A program made the position numbers and the translations under genes. Positions 42,438-51,931 of a DNA stretch of 64,000 bases are shown one piece after another; the first letter of the stretch is position 1; every line of letters starts with the position of its first letter. Source of the stretch: Saccharospirillum alexandrii (GTDB lineage Bacteria; Pseudomonadota; Gammaproteobacteria; Pseudomonadales; Natronospirillaceae). The stretch is from assembly GCF_004000275.1 (NCBI RefSeq), contig NZ_RCIP01000003.1, positions 186,001-250,000 on the forward strand, in the 5' to 3' direction. Below the pieces are notes generated by a model. The model worked only from the letters and a program-made list of their open reading frames with translations. It searched no databases and had not been told where the DNA came from.

Positions 42438-44662
42438 CTAAGCTCCTTAGCACGGCGGGCTAACAGTTCGCTGTAAAACCCGTTGATGTGTTCAGCGAAG
42501 GCATCGGTATCGTGGTGGCTGGCGAAGGCTACCGCCCGCTCGGCAAACTCGGCGCGGACGTCATCGTGTTCGATCAGGTACTGCACGCGCTCGACCCACA
42601 GGTCCACCCGGTCGAAGGTTTTAAAGCCGGTCTGGCCATCCTGGATCACATCATCGGTGCCGCTGGAGCGAACCGCCACCACAGGCAGACCGGCGGCCAT
42701 TGCTTCCAGTATCACCATACCCTGGGTCTCTGATTTCGAGGCGAACACAAACACATCGGCCAGTTGATAATAGTCGGGAATGGTATCCGGGCTGACGGCG
42801 CCTACCAGTGTCACCGATGCCTGTAGCCCCAGTGCTTCAATTTTTTCTTCCAGCACCGGGCGTTCATCGCCCTCGCCCACCATGAGCAAGCGCACGTTCT
42901 TATCCGTTTTCTGTTGCAATTGATGCATGGCATCGACCAGAAAGGACACGTTCTTTTCCTTGCCCAGCCGAGACACACTGACCAGCACACGGTCGTTCTT
43001 TTCAATCTGAAAGTGCGCTTTGAGTTCGTCGATCCGGTTGTCATTGCGCCGATTGAACCGTTCGAAATCAATACCGGTCGGTTGCACACACACCGGCGAT
43101 TTTACGCCGATCAGACGCAGATATTCCTCCGTCGATACCGTCGGCACGATCACCCCATCGCAGCGGTTGCAAAAGCGCCGGATCAGTTCATGCGAAATAA
43201 CATTCCGGAAAATGCGTCCTGGCAACGGCACATAATGCGCGTACATCTCAAGCCGGGTATGGTAGGTGTATACAGACACGACCTTGTTTCGCCGGGCCAA
43301 CCACAACCCGATGGACCCAAGCCAGAATGGATGATGCAAGTGCACAATGTCTGGTTTATATTCCCGAAACAGCCTGAAGATACTTCGTTGAAAGACGTTG
43401 GCGAGCCGGAACTCGCGCTTGCTGCCAAAGGCGGCGAGCGTTCTGACGCGCAGTGTATCTTCCCTCGGCTCGCCCTCCTGATCGTACCGGGGCGCGACCA
43501 CCTTTACCTCATGCCCCTGCGCTGTCAAACCGCGCAGTAATCGCTCGATGGAAATGGTGACGCCGGAAATAAACGGGAAGAAATTGTTGGTAAAAAACAG
43601 AACGCGCTTCGACTGATCACGCCAGGGTGTGTCGTCAATGGCGTACTGGGAATAGAAATCCCGGTCTTCAAACAGGGTTTCGCGCAATTTGAGGCCGATC
43701 AGCACCAACAAACTGAGAATGATCAGAAAACGCCCGAAACTGACGTAGAAGAAGGTATAGACCGAAGACCAGAGACTCTCGATGGTGCGATACCAGGAGG
43801 TTTCAAAAATATCCAGGTGCCGAACTTCAGCGATAACCTCATCGGCTTCTACCCGGACTCTCAGATAGTGATGAAAGCTGTTTTCGTCATCGATGATCAG
43901 ACCGCCGCCACCGCCCGTAGTAATGTAGCGCACGCCTGCAATCGTCTGATCGTAGTAAACCGATATCTGCGATGAAAATACGATGTCCACCTGGTGGGTT
44001 TCAAACAGGGCTCTCATCTCGGCCCCCACCCGGTCGTTCTGGAAATAGCTGTCTTCCTGAAAAATTGGCGTATTGTGCGCCGGTGGATGAACCGGCGAGC
44101 CAATAAACACAAATTGGTGCTCCGCTTCAGACATCGACAATTCATGTTCAAGCCAATCCAGTTGCCAGTTGTAAGCCGTGTTGTCGGTGCTGTCGAGAAA
44201 GAGGAACTTCGCATTGGCGGCAGTAAAGGAATAAAAATGCGGGCCATACTGTTCATAGAACCGCAGCCGACCCAGCTCATCGTCTTCATTTCTGCCGTAC
44301 GTGAGCAACCAGGGCTGATTCAGATTAGAGAAAATGGTGTAGACCGAGCGGTAATTCTCGGCGGCACCGCCACTGACCGCGTTACCGGCAGACACGGTGA
44401 ACGCCGACTCGCTGGCGTTGATGACCGGTATGATCTGCTCCTGGAAGATACTGACCGAGTTATTGACGTTACCAACGACCGAAAACTCAAAACGCTCGCG
44501 ACCGTCGAGCCGATCCTGAATGCGCTCGATCTGGCCAGCATGCATTGAACTGACTCGCGGCTCGGAGAAGTTCAGATACAGCTGATAGGCCAACAACGCG
44601 GCGATCACACCGATATTGATGTAATACAAAGTACGTTTGGTCGATTTGCGCACGTCTGGCAC
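42434..44662 (-). CDS. Degenerate metallophosphatase / GT4 glycosyltransferase membrane fusion
   Basis: This 742-residue protein has an N-terminal membrane helix (about 12-31) and a calcineurin-phosphoesterase-like domain (about 55-275). The metal-binding motifs there are altered (GNVNNS, AGNAVS and YGRNE where the family has GDxx, GD and GNHD/E). Membrane helices follow (about 305-332), then a GT4 glycosyltransferase (about 368-740; NNFFPFISGVT, SVSRLGKEKN, ETQGMVILEAMAAGLPVV). The phosphatase-like domain would be periplasmic and the transferase cytoplasmic. GT4 members of this type glycosylate diacylglycerol or related lipids. Activity of the N-terminal domain is doubtful. Confidence 0.85.
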   Translation of the reverse strand: MPDVRKSTKRTLYYINIGVIAALLAYQLYLNFSEPRVSSMHAGQIERIQDRLDGRERFEFSVVGNVNNSVSIFQEQIIPVINASESAFTVSAGNAVSGGAAENYRSVYTIFSNLNQPWLLTYGRNEDDELGRLRFYEQYGPHFYSFTAANAKFLFLDSTDNTAYNWQLDWLEHELSMSEAEHQFVFIGSPVHPPAHNTPIFQEDSYFQNDRVGAEMRALFETHQVDIVFSSQISVYYDQTIAGVRYITTGGGGGLIIDDENSFHHYLRVRVEADEVIAEVRHLDIFETSWYRTIESLWSSVYTFFYVSFGRFLIILSLLVLIGLKLRETLFEDRDFYSQYAIDDTPWRDQSKRVLFFTNNFFPFISGVTISIERLLRGLTAQGHEVKVVAPRYDQEGEPREDTLRVRTLAAFGSKREFRLANVFQRSIFRLFREYKPDIVHLHHPFWLGSIGLWLARRNKVVSVYTYHTRLEMYAHYVPLPGRIFRNVISHELIRRFCNRCDGVIVPTVSTEEYLRLIGVKSPVCVQPTGIDFERFNRRNDNRIDELKAHFQIEKNDRVLVSVSRLGKEKNVSFLVDAMHQLQQKTDKNVRLLMVGEGDERPVLEEKIEALGLQASVTLVGAVSPDTIPDYYQLADVFVFASKSETQGMVILEAMAAGLPVVAVRSSGTDDVIQDGQTGFKTFDRVDLWVERVQYLIEHDDVRAEFAERAVAFASHHDTDAFAEHINGFYSELLARRAKELS

Positions 44663-44894
44663 CTTTTCCCTGTCTGAACAGTGGCCAGTATGGAGGCTGA
44701 GTCAGATGCCGTCTACGTTAGCCATTGGTCATCTTCTGTGTGAGTGAGTTGAAAAGAGGGTGCCAGACTGGCCTGCGGGCTGGTACATTGGGACACTGCT
44801 CAGCCAATACCCTGGGTTTCAGGCCACCGCTGACAACCCGGCAGGCACCAACCACAATAACAACCTTCCCCCAATAGGCGACCAGGCAGGTGAG

Positions 44895-45446
44895 ATGTTG
44901 AGTACTTGGACCTTTATGAAGCGCTTCGCGCGGTCACCGGCGGCCATTGGCAGCATCGTACCCAGTAGCCGGTTTCTGGTGACCCGGATGCTGGAAAGCG
45001 TTGACTGGCAAGCCACCGACCATATTGTTGAGCTCGGCGCGGGTACCGGCGTCATCACCGCCGCCATCGATGCTCAGCGCAAACCCGGCTCAACGTTCAT
45101 CAGCTTTGAGCGCGACGACGACATGCGCCACGAGCTGAACGCGCGCTTTCCGGATGTACACACCCATCACGATGCCTTTTTGCTGCCCGATGTTCTGACG
45201 AAACATGATCTGAACAGCGTCGATTGCGTGATATCTGGCCTGCCGTTTGCTAATTTTGACAACCAGCAGCGCCATGCCCTGTTTTCAGACATTCACGCGG
45301 CCCTGCGCCCGGGCGGGGTATTCATCGCCTTTCAATATACCCGGTTGTTGCAACCCTACTTTCTGTCGGTCTACGGTCGCTACGAATGCAAGCGCGTGCT
45401 GATCAACATACCGCCTGCGCTGGTCTATTTTTGCACCAAGCAGTAG
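44895..45446 (+). CDS. Class I SAM methyltransferase, phospholipid N-methyltransferase-like
   Basis: The ATG at 44895 after AGGTGAG gives 183 residues, beginning MLSTWTFMKRFARSPAAIGS, the typical opening of PmtA-type phospholipid methyltransferases. SAM-binding motif I is VELGAGTGVI and a post-I acidic residue is in FERDD. CVISGLPFAN stands at motif IV. The protein lacks membrane helices, as PmtA does. It may methylate phosphatidylethanolamine; the RNA adenine-methyltransferase family is the alternative. It is divergent from the glycosyltransferase fusion gene. Confidence 0.78.
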   Translation: MLSTWTFMKRFARSPAAIGSIVPSSRFLVTRMLESVDWQATDHIVELGAGTGVITAAIDAQRKPGSTFISFERDDDMRHELNARFPDVHTHHDAFLLPDVLTKHDLNSVDCVISGLPFANFDNQQRHALFSDIHAALRPGGVFIAFQYTRLLQPYFLSVYGRYECKRVLINIPPALVYFCTKQ

Positions 45447-45608
45447 CCGACGCTCTTATCTGCTCGGACCCCACCTGAGATATGCCTCTGGCTTAGCCGG
45501 TGCGCCGCCCTGCTTTTTGTTGACCTATGCCTGGCTGCAACAGAGCGTACTAACCATGAAACGCCGCAAAATCGTACACTGACCCCAAATCAAACAGCGG
45601 AGAGCCCC

Positions 45609-46601
45609 ATGAAGAATCTGAAAGACACGCGTCGCATCGGCCTTGGCTGCATGAACCTGTCGCACGCCTATGGCCCGCGGCCAGCCGAAGCCGACGCCAT
45701 TACCTTCCTGAATGAAGCGCTCGACCTCGGCTATGACCACCTCGATTCAGCCGCCCTCTACGGCTTTGGCAACAACGAATCGTTGCTCGGCAAAGCCGTG
45801 ATGCACCGTCGCGATGAGTTTTACCTGGCCAGCAAATGCGGCATGTTCAAGGACGAAACCGGTCAGCGTTCGATCGATGGCCACCCCGATGTGATCAGAC
45901 AAACCTGTGAAGACGCCCTGCGCCGCCTGAACACCGAGGTCATCGACCTCTACTACCTGCACCGCTGGGACAAGCGCATCCCCATTGAAGAAAGCGTTGG
46001 CGCCATGGCCGACCTGGTGCAACAGGGCAAGGTACGCCACCTGGGCCTGTCGGAAGTCTCCGCCGAGACACTGGGCAAGGCGCACCGCGAACACCGGATC
46101 ACCGCCTTGCAGACTGAATACTCTCTGTGGAGCCGCAACCCGGAAATCGCTGTGTTGCGCGCCTGTGAAGAACTCGACATTACCTTTGTGGCGTTCAGCC
46201 CGCTGGCCCGGGGTTATCTGAGCGGCGAACTGACCGACCCGAACCAGCTACCGGAGAACGACATCCGCCGCAAGATGCCGCGTTTTTCAGAGGAACACTA
46301 TCCGAAAAACCTGGCGCTGCTGGACCCGGTCAAATCAATCGCGGCTGACCTCGGCATCACCCCGGCTCAACTGACGCTGGCCTGGGTACTCAACCAAACG
46401 CCGACCATGGTCGCTATTCCCGGCACCACCCAGCTCGATCATGCCCGGGACAACCTGGCCGCCGCCGACATTAAACTCAGCGACGACGTTCTGGACGAAC
46501 TCGACCGGGCCATCAACCTCGATACCGTCAGCGGCCCGCGCTACGGTAAGGCGACATTGGCTGAAATCGATACCGAGTTGTTCGACAGCGAAAAGGACTA
46601 A
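45609..46601 (+). CDS. Aldo/keto reductase
   Basis: This 330-residue NADPH-dependent TIM-barrel oxidoreductase has the catalytic tetrad Asp and Tyr in YDHLDSAALYG, Lys in LASKCG and His in LYYLHRWD. The C-terminal NADP site is GTTQLDHARDNLAA. It is related to the YakC/AKR13 group. The ATG follows GGAGAG. Substrate unknown; single gene, convergent with a sulfite exporter gene. Confidence 0.9.
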   Translation: MKNLKDTRRIGLGCMNLSHAYGPRPAEADAITFLNEALDLGYDHLDSAALYGFGNNESLLGKAVMHRRDEFYLASKCGMFKDETGQRSIDGHPDVIRQTCEDALRRLNTEVIDLYYLHRWDKRIPIEESVGAMADLVQQGKVRHLGLSEVSAETLGKAHREHRITALQTEYSLWSRNPEIAVLRACEELDITFVAFSPLARGYLSGELTDPNQLPENDIRRKMPRFSEEHYPKNLALLDPVKSIAADLGITPAQLTLAWVLNQTPTMVAIPGTTQLDHARDNLAAADIKLSDDVLDELDRAINLDTVSGPRYGKATLAEIDTELFDSEKD

Positions 46602-46608
46602 CACGACA

Positions 46609-46655
46609 GCATCGGCGTTGCGCGGCTTAGAGCCAGAGCTGGGCAACGCCGATGC
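46609..46655. repeat. Inverted repeat across convergent gene ends
   Basis: Perfect 13-bp arms (GCATCGGCGTTGC and GCAACGCCGATGC) flank a 21-base loop. The left arm is in the 25-bp gap after the aldo/keto reductase; the right arm lies in the last codons of the sulfite exporter gene. It may terminate transcription from both sides, although no T tract follows. Confidence 0.6.
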
Positions 46656-47406
46656 CACTGGTGATCAGCAACACCCAACCAAGGCCCTGATAAAACCGCG
46701 TGGCCTCGGTTTTCAGCAAGCGAGTATGGAAACGCAGCCCCATCACATGACCAATCGCCGCGGCAGGCAGTAACCACAGCTGATGAATCAGTTGCAGATC
46801 GACATCGAACGCGATAAACGCCGTCAGCTTGATGCACACCAGAATAAACCAGAGCACAAAGAGGGTGTCACGCAATTGAAAGCGCGGAATTTTTTGCGAC
46901 ACCACGGCGATGATCAGCGGTGCGCCGACCAGAGAAGTGCCGCTGATATAACCGCCTAATGCCAGAAAGACGCCATCAAGCCATTTACTGTTGCTGCGAA
47001 AGGGCATCTGCAAAATGTAGGTAATGGAATACAACCCGACAATGACGAATATAATGCCACTCATCACTGCATCGGGCAGGGTCAGCAAACCGAACACACC
47101 AACCAGCTTGGGGATCAGCAAGATCAGAATCACGGTGCGCAAATAGCGCCAGTTGATGCTGCCCTCTGCATGCTCCGTATCCGTTGCCTTGGGTCGATTA
47201 CGATGGCTCTGCCAGACTGTGATCGACGAAAACACCAGCAGGTGAATCGCAATAATCGGCAGAAACACCACGGGACGGTCACTGATCAGCAACAGAAACG
47301 GCAACGCCAGAGCCGCCCCGCCAAACCCCAGACCGGAACGCACAAATCCGCTCCAGACAAAGGTCAGGAAGATACCCGTCAGTTGTAACCAGGAAAGATC
47401 AGCCAC
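46627..47406 (-). CDS. TauE/SafE family sulfite/sulfonate exporter
   Basis: This 259-residue protein has about eight hydrophobic helices in two repeats. The TauE-type N-terminal block is SGFVRSGLGFGGAALALPFL, and the matching second-half block is GGYISGTSLVGAPLI. Family members export sulfite, sulfoacetate or similar anions. A SulP anion permease follows 62 bp downstream on the same strand, which hints at a shared role in sulfur-anion traffic. Confidence 0.88.
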   Translation of the reverse strand: MADLSWLQLTGIFLTFVWSGFVRSGLGFGGAALALPFLLLISDRPVVFLPIIAIHLLVFSSITVWQSHRNRPKATDTEHAEGSINWRYLRTVILILLIPKLVGVFGLLTLPDAVMSGIIFVIVGLYSITYILQMPFRSNSKWLDGVFLALGGYISGTSLVGAPLIIAVVSQKIPRFQLRDTLFVLWFILVCIKLTAFIAFDVDLQLIHQLWLLPAAAIGHVMGLRFHTRLLKTEATRFYQGLGWVLLITSGIGVAQLWL

Positions 47407-47468
47407 GGCAGGCTCCGTCGAATGGGGAGCACAGTGTAACCGTCTGCCAAAAAATGTCAGCGGTGGGG

Positions 47469-49211
47469 TTAATCAAGTTTCGACGAAAGGCTGTCCGACC
47501 GAACCGCCTGCAACGCCTCGTTCAGCGTTGAAAAGTACTGACTGACCCCCGATACCGGTTTTACCTTTGCGCGAGCGAGAGTTTTCAGCGGCTGGAATTG
47601 CAGGTCGGCGATGAAAATACGGGTGTTGTTTCGGCCACAATTTGCAATCAGTTTTTCCAGGGCGGCCAGTCCACCGGCGTCGAGGATGGGCACGCCATCC
47701 ATATACAAAATGATGTTTCGCCGCTGTTGACACAGTTGCGCGATATCACCAAACACGCGATCGGCAGCCGCAAAAAACAAGGGACCGTTAATTTTCAATA
47801 CCGTCCAATCTTCGGGCAAGTCACCTTCGACCTGCTTGCGATTTTGGCTGATGTCGGTAACGCGGGTCATCTCGGCGATTTCTTTCACGAACAATACAGC
47901 CGCCAGCAGAATGCCCACGGTAATCGCCATCACCATATCGACCAGCACGGTCAGTGAGAAACAGGTCAGAAACACCCAGATATCGCCACGCGGTGCGGTC
48001 TTTAGCAAGTGCACGGCTTTGGGCGCCTCACTCATATTCCAGGCGACCATCAGCAGCAAGGCCGCCATGGCGGGCATGGGTAGCCAGGCGAGCACCGGCG
48101 CCAGAGCCACCAGACCCAGCAGGACGACACCCGCGTGCACCATGGCCGAAACCGGACTGACCGCACCGTTTTTAAAGTTTGCGGCCGACCGGGCCAGGGC
48201 CGCCGTCGCGGTAATGCCGCCGAAGAAGGGAGTAACAATGTTGCCAATGCCCTGCCCCAGCAATTCACTGTTGGCACTGTGCCGCTTGCCCGACATGCCA
48301 TCGAGCACCACGGCGCAAAGCAGAGATTCGATGGCACCGAGCATGGCAATCGCAAAAGCAGCGGGCAGCAATTCGATGACCAGCGCCCAGCTCAGCCCTA
48401 CCGGTAAACCATCGCCGCCGGGGCGCTGCCAGGGCCACTCAAAGGCGGGCAGCACCGGTGGTATGCCCTGCCCCATCGACCCATCGGCCAGGGAATAACT
48501 GAACCGGCTGCCTATGGTATCGACTGACCAGCCCTGACTGTTCAGCCACCAGGCGATCAGAGAGCCCACCACCACCGCCGGCAAATGCGCCGGCACCGGC
48601 CAGCGCAACCGGGGCCAGAATACCAGCACGGCAAAGGTGGCGACGGCCACACACACACTGGGCCAGGCAAGTTCGGGGAGCGACTGTGCCAGAAGCCAGA
48701 CCTTGTCGGCGGTGTGTTCCGGCATCGACTCGAGGGGTAAACCGAACGCATCCTTCACTTGCAAGACGGCGATCACAACGGCGATGCCCGCCGTGAACCC
48801 TAGGGTCACCGATTCCGGAATGTATTCAATCAGGCGACCCAGACGGAGCAAGGCCAGCCCGACCAGAATCAGCCCGGACATCACAGTGGCCAGTAACAGC
48901 CCTCCCAGGCCATAGCGCTGGGCAATGGGGTACAGGATGACAACGAAGGCGGCCGTCGGGCCGGAGATACTGAACCGGGAGCCCCCGGTAAGCGCGATGA
49001 CAAAGCCAGCGATGATGGCGGTGTAGAGGCCATACTGGGGTGGCACGCCACTGGCAATCGCCAGGGCCATGGCCAGGGGAATGGCAATGATGCCGACAGT
49101 AATGCCCGCCAGCAGATCACGCACCAGTTTTCGGGGGTCATAGCCTTCCGCCATGACCTCGCGCAAGGCGTGGGCGGGTCGCAAGGAAAACAGATGAGCG
49201 CGATGGGGCAT
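47469..49211 (-). CDS. SulP family anion permease with STAS domain
   Basis: This 580-residue transporter has the SulP membrane domain (about residues 25-430; ISGPTAAFVVIL is the conserved block) and a C-terminal STAS domain (about 450-560; ILYMDGVPILDAGGLAALE, with the Asp-x-x-Gly turn). Members take up sulfate, bicarbonate or dicarboxylates. The sulfite exporter next to it favours sulfate, by context only. Confidence 0.9.
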   Translation of the reverse strand: MPHRAHLFSLRPAHALREVMAEGYDPRKLVRDLLAGITVGIIAIPLAMALAIASGVPPQYGLYTAIIAGFVIALTGGSRFSISGPTAAFVVILYPIAQRYGLGGLLLATVMSGLILVGLALLRLGRLIEYIPESVTLGFTAGIAVVIAVLQVKDAFGLPLESMPEHTADKVWLLAQSLPELAWPSVCVAVATFAVLVFWPRLRWPVPAHLPAVVVGSLIAWWLNSQGWSVDTIGSRFSYSLADGSMGQGIPPVLPAFEWPWQRPGGDGLPVGLSWALVIELLPAAFAIAMLGAIESLLCAVVLDGMSGKRHSANSELLGQGIGNIVTPFFGGITATAALARSAANFKNGAVSPVSAMVHAGVVLLGLVALAPVLAWLPMPAMAALLLMVAWNMSEAPKAVHLLKTAPRGDIWVFLTCFSLTVLVDMVMAITVGILLAAVLFVKEIAEMTRVTDISQNRKQVEGDLPEDWTVLKINGPLFFAAADRVFGDIAQLCQQRRNIILYMDGVPILDAGGLAALEKLIANCGRNNTRIFIADLQFQPLKTLARAKVKPVSGVSQYFSTLNEALQAVRSDSLSSKLD

Positions 49212-49281
49212 GGCAGGTAACGGCCTCTACATTAGAAACACATTATATAACACGGCCAGGGCGCTTCGATAGTGATGCGGG

Positions 49282-50679
49282 TCAATCGTCTTCGGTTGAG
49301 GCAGCCCGGGCACCGTTGGTCCGATGATCTGCCGACAGTTCGGTGGCCACACTGTCCGGCAGTTTCTGGCGCACGGTAGCGCCCAGCTCTTCGAGTATTT
49401 CAACCTGACGCACCAGTGACCCGCGACCATCGCGCAGAGTTTTCCAGGCGGTGTCGTAGGTGTTGCTGGCGGTGTTGATCTGGCTGCCGAGCTTTTCCAT
49501 GTGCATCGCAAAGGTGCGCAATTTGTCGTACACCTTACCGGCCTGATCGAACAGTTGCTTGGCGTTCACATTCTGGCGTTCGAGCGTCCACAGGTTGGCC
49601 ACGGTACGCAGCGTGGCCAATAAGGTGGTGGGCGTTACGACAACGATATTCTGTTTGAAGCCATCGTTGAACAACGCCGGGTCGGATTGAAAGGCGGCGA
49701 CAAAGGCAGGCTCGATGGGCATGAACATCAGCACGAAATCCGGTGAGTTCAAACCGTTAAGATGTGGGTAATTTTTATCACTCAAGCTACGAATGTGCTG
49801 GCGCACCGCCGCGACGTGCCGTTTCAGGGCCAGGTCGCGTTCCAGTTCAGTGTCTGCAGCGACGTACTGCTGGTAATCGTTCAGCGAGACTTTGCTGTCG
49901 ATGATCAGGTGTTTGCCGTCGGGCAGGTTGACCAGAAAATCCGGCCGCTTGTTCTGGCCGTTATCGTCTTTAAAGTTGGCCTCCCGGTCGTATTCACGGC
50001 CGCGTTGCAGACCGGCGCTTTCCAGAATTTTCTCGGCCTGCATTTCACCCCAGTTACCTTGCAGCTTTTTATCGCCCTTGAGCGCGCGGGTCAGATCATC
50101 GGCTTGCTGGTTCAGTTGGGTATTGAGGTCTTTGAGCTGGGTCAGTTGGCTCATCAGCTCAGTGTGGCCCCGGGTATCCTGAGTGTGAATGTCGTCGATG
50201 CGCTTGCGGAACTCCTGCACCTGTTCACGAAACGGGGTCAGCAAGGCGTTGAGGCTGGTCTGATTTTGTTCACTGAAACGCTTGCCCTTGGCTTCAAAAA
50301 TCTCGTTGGCCAGTTGGCTGAACTCGGCCTTCAGGGCATCGCGGGTATCGGTCAGCAGTGCTACCTGTTCGCGATGGTGTTTTTGCTCGGCCTGTTGCTG
50401 GGATTCCAGCCCGGCCAGCCGGGTTTCGCGCTGACGCAGCTGTGCCAACAGGCGATCGTTCTGGGTTTGCACGTCGTCGAGCCGGGTTTCCAGTCGCTGC
50501 GACTCAGCGGTTTGCCGTGACAGGTCAAACAGCGTTTGCTGGTGTTTGACCTCGGCGTCTGCCAGTTCAGCCTCCAGCTGACGGCGTGTGCGAACGGCGA
50601 AACCGCCCACCACCAGCCCCCCCAGGGTGCACGACAGGGCCAGACTGATCCAGACTTCCGGCAATTGCCACCACAGCAT
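49282..50679 (-). CDS. rmuC: DNA recombination protein RmuC
   Basis: This 465-residue protein has an N-terminal membrane helix (about 8-27), a long coiled coil (about 30-200) and the RmuC nuclease-like domain (about 205-420) with GNWGEMQAEKILESAGL, the endonuclease-fold motif KRPDFLVNLPDGKHLIIDSKVSL and FMPIEPAFVAA. RmuC limits inversions at short inverted repeats in E. coli, of interest in a genome rich in large palindromes. It is a single gene, upstream of no clear operon partner. Confidence 0.93.
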   Translation of the reverse strand: MLWWQLPEVWISLALSCTLGGLVVGGFAVRTRRQLEAELADAEVKHQQTLFDLSRQTAESQRLETRLDDVQTQNDRLLAQLRQRETRLAGLESQQQAEQKHHREQVALLTDTRDALKAEFSQLANEIFEAKGKRFSEQNQTSLNALLTPFREQVQEFRKRIDDIHTQDTRGHTELMSQLTQLKDLNTQLNQQADDLTRALKGDKKLQGNWGEMQAEKILESAGLQRGREYDREANFKDDNGQNKRPDFLVNLPDGKHLIIDSKVSLNDYQQYVAADTELERDLALKRHVAAVRQHIRSLSDKNYPHLNGLNSPDFVLMFMPIEPAFVAAFQSDPALFNDGFKQNIVVVTPTTLLATLRTVANLWTLERQNVNAKQLFDQAGKVYDKLRTFAMHMEKLGSQINTASNTYDTAWKTLRDGRGSLVRQVEILEELGATVRQKLPDSVATELSADHRTNGARAASTEDD

Positions 50680-50693
50680 CCGGCTCTCCTTGC

Positions 50694-51368
50694 TTATTGA
50701 TCAACGGCAGCGCTGGCTTCCCGGGCCATCGGCATCTCCGGTAAGCCCAACGCGCGCCAACGCTCAAACCAGTGCCCGTGCGGAATGGCTTCGAAGGCGT
50801 AATGCCGGTCTTGCCAGTCGAATGCCAGACGGTGGGCATGCAGATACAGACGCTCGGCCTCGCTGCCGCCATAGCGTTTATCGCCGATGATTGGACACGA
50901 CAGGCTTTTCATTGCCACGCGCAGCTGATGCGTCTTGCCCGTTTGGGGTAGCAAGGTATAGCCACGAATACCGGGGGCCAGGGAGATCGACGTAAAACGC
51001 GTAATGGCCGGGTGTTCCCGGGTTCGTGCCAGCATCCACTGACCGCGACGGCTGCGCACCATATCGCCAATGACGGCACCCTGTTTTTTACTGGGTTTGT
51101 GATCGCTGACGGCGAGGTACTGCTTTTGAATCTGACGATACTGAAACTGCATGCTCAACGCGCGGTTGGCGGCGGCGTTACGCGCCATCAACACCAGGCC
51201 GGTGGTCGGTTTATCGAGCCGGTGTACCGGAAAGACATCGCCACCGAGCTGGGCCCGCGCCCAGCGTAATAGCCCCCAACTGTCTTCGGATTCCTGGACC
51301 GTCCAGCCTGCCGGTTTGTCGAGCACGCAGAAGTGCGGATTGCATTCGATGATGGCCGGTGGAATCAC
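50694..51368 (-). CDS. RluA-family pseudouridine synthase
   Basis: This 224-residue enzyme has the catalytic block HRLDKPTTGLVLMARN, with the essential Asp, preceded by VLDKPAGW and followed by LLPQTGKTHQLRVAM. It lacks an S4 domain, as in the short TruC/RluA-type enzymes. The target RNA site (tRNA or rRNA) cannot be told. Its start overlaps the stop of the upstream SRPBCC gene by 4 bp. Confidence 0.88.
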   Translation of the reverse strand: MIPPAIIECNPHFCVLDKPAGWTVQESEDSWGLLRWARAQLGGDVFPVHRLDKPTTGLVLMARNAAANRALSMQFQYRQIQKQYLAVSDHKPSKKQGAVIGDMVRSRRGQWMLARTREHPAITRFTSISLAPGIRGYTLLPQTGKTHQLRVAMKSLSCPIIGDKRYGGSEAERLYLHAHRLAFDWQDRHYAFEAIPHGHWFERWRALGLPEMPMAREASAAVDQ

Positions 51369-51802
51369 GTCCAGACACTCAAATCATCGTCGTTGACCGG
51401 CAAGTCATCGTTGTGATGACACTGCAGGCGCAGTTTCATCAGGCGTTCGCCCCAGCGGGTGTTTTCGGCGGCAAGATCCGCTTCGTTCAAACGCCAGTCG
51501 CGATGTTCCAGCCGAATGGTAAAGCCGCGTTCGGCTTTTTCCAGGGTCCACAACACCAGAGTGTTTTCCCAGTCCGGGTCACCCAGCACGCACAGCCATT
51601 CCAGGGTTTTATCGGGCTCTTCCTCAACCACTTTGAGCGTTACCGGACTGTCCAGATCGTCCGAACTCAGTCGCCAGCAATCGCCGCCGGCAATACTGAC
51701 GGTGCCATCCCACCAGGCTTGCAGGCCGAGCCGGGTTGTCAGCATTTCCCAGATTCGGCTGGCCGGTGCGTCGATTGTGATCTGATGAAGCAATGTAGCC
51801 AT
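51365..51802 (-). CDS. SRPBCC/START-like ligand-binding protein
   Basis: The ATG at 51802 after GAGGGTGGTT gives 145 residues, beginning MATLLHQITIDAPASRIWEMLTT, the N-terminal strand and helix of the SRPBCC fold. VVEEEPDKTLEWLC and a long C-terminal helix (WGERLMKLRLQ) complete the fold. Such proteins bind hydrophobic ligands. The specific role is unknown. It is translationally coupled to the pseudouridine synthase gene. Confidence 0.8.
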   Translation of the reverse strand: MATLLHQITIDAPASRIWEMLTTRLGLQAWWDGTVSIAGGDCWRLSSDDLDSPVTLKVVEEEPDKTLEWLCVLGDPDWENTLVLWTLEKAERGFTIRLEHRDWRLNEADLAAENTRWGERLMKLRLQCHHNDDLPVNDDDLSVWT

Positions 51803-51931
51803 AACCACCCTCACCCGGCTTGGGCCGGATCTCGTTTCATTCATTCGTCAGCACTATTCTGACACGATTCGCCTGTTCAAGTCGCCCATCGCGAACTATG
51901 GTGGCGGGATGTTCATCGCTAACCCGCCCTT

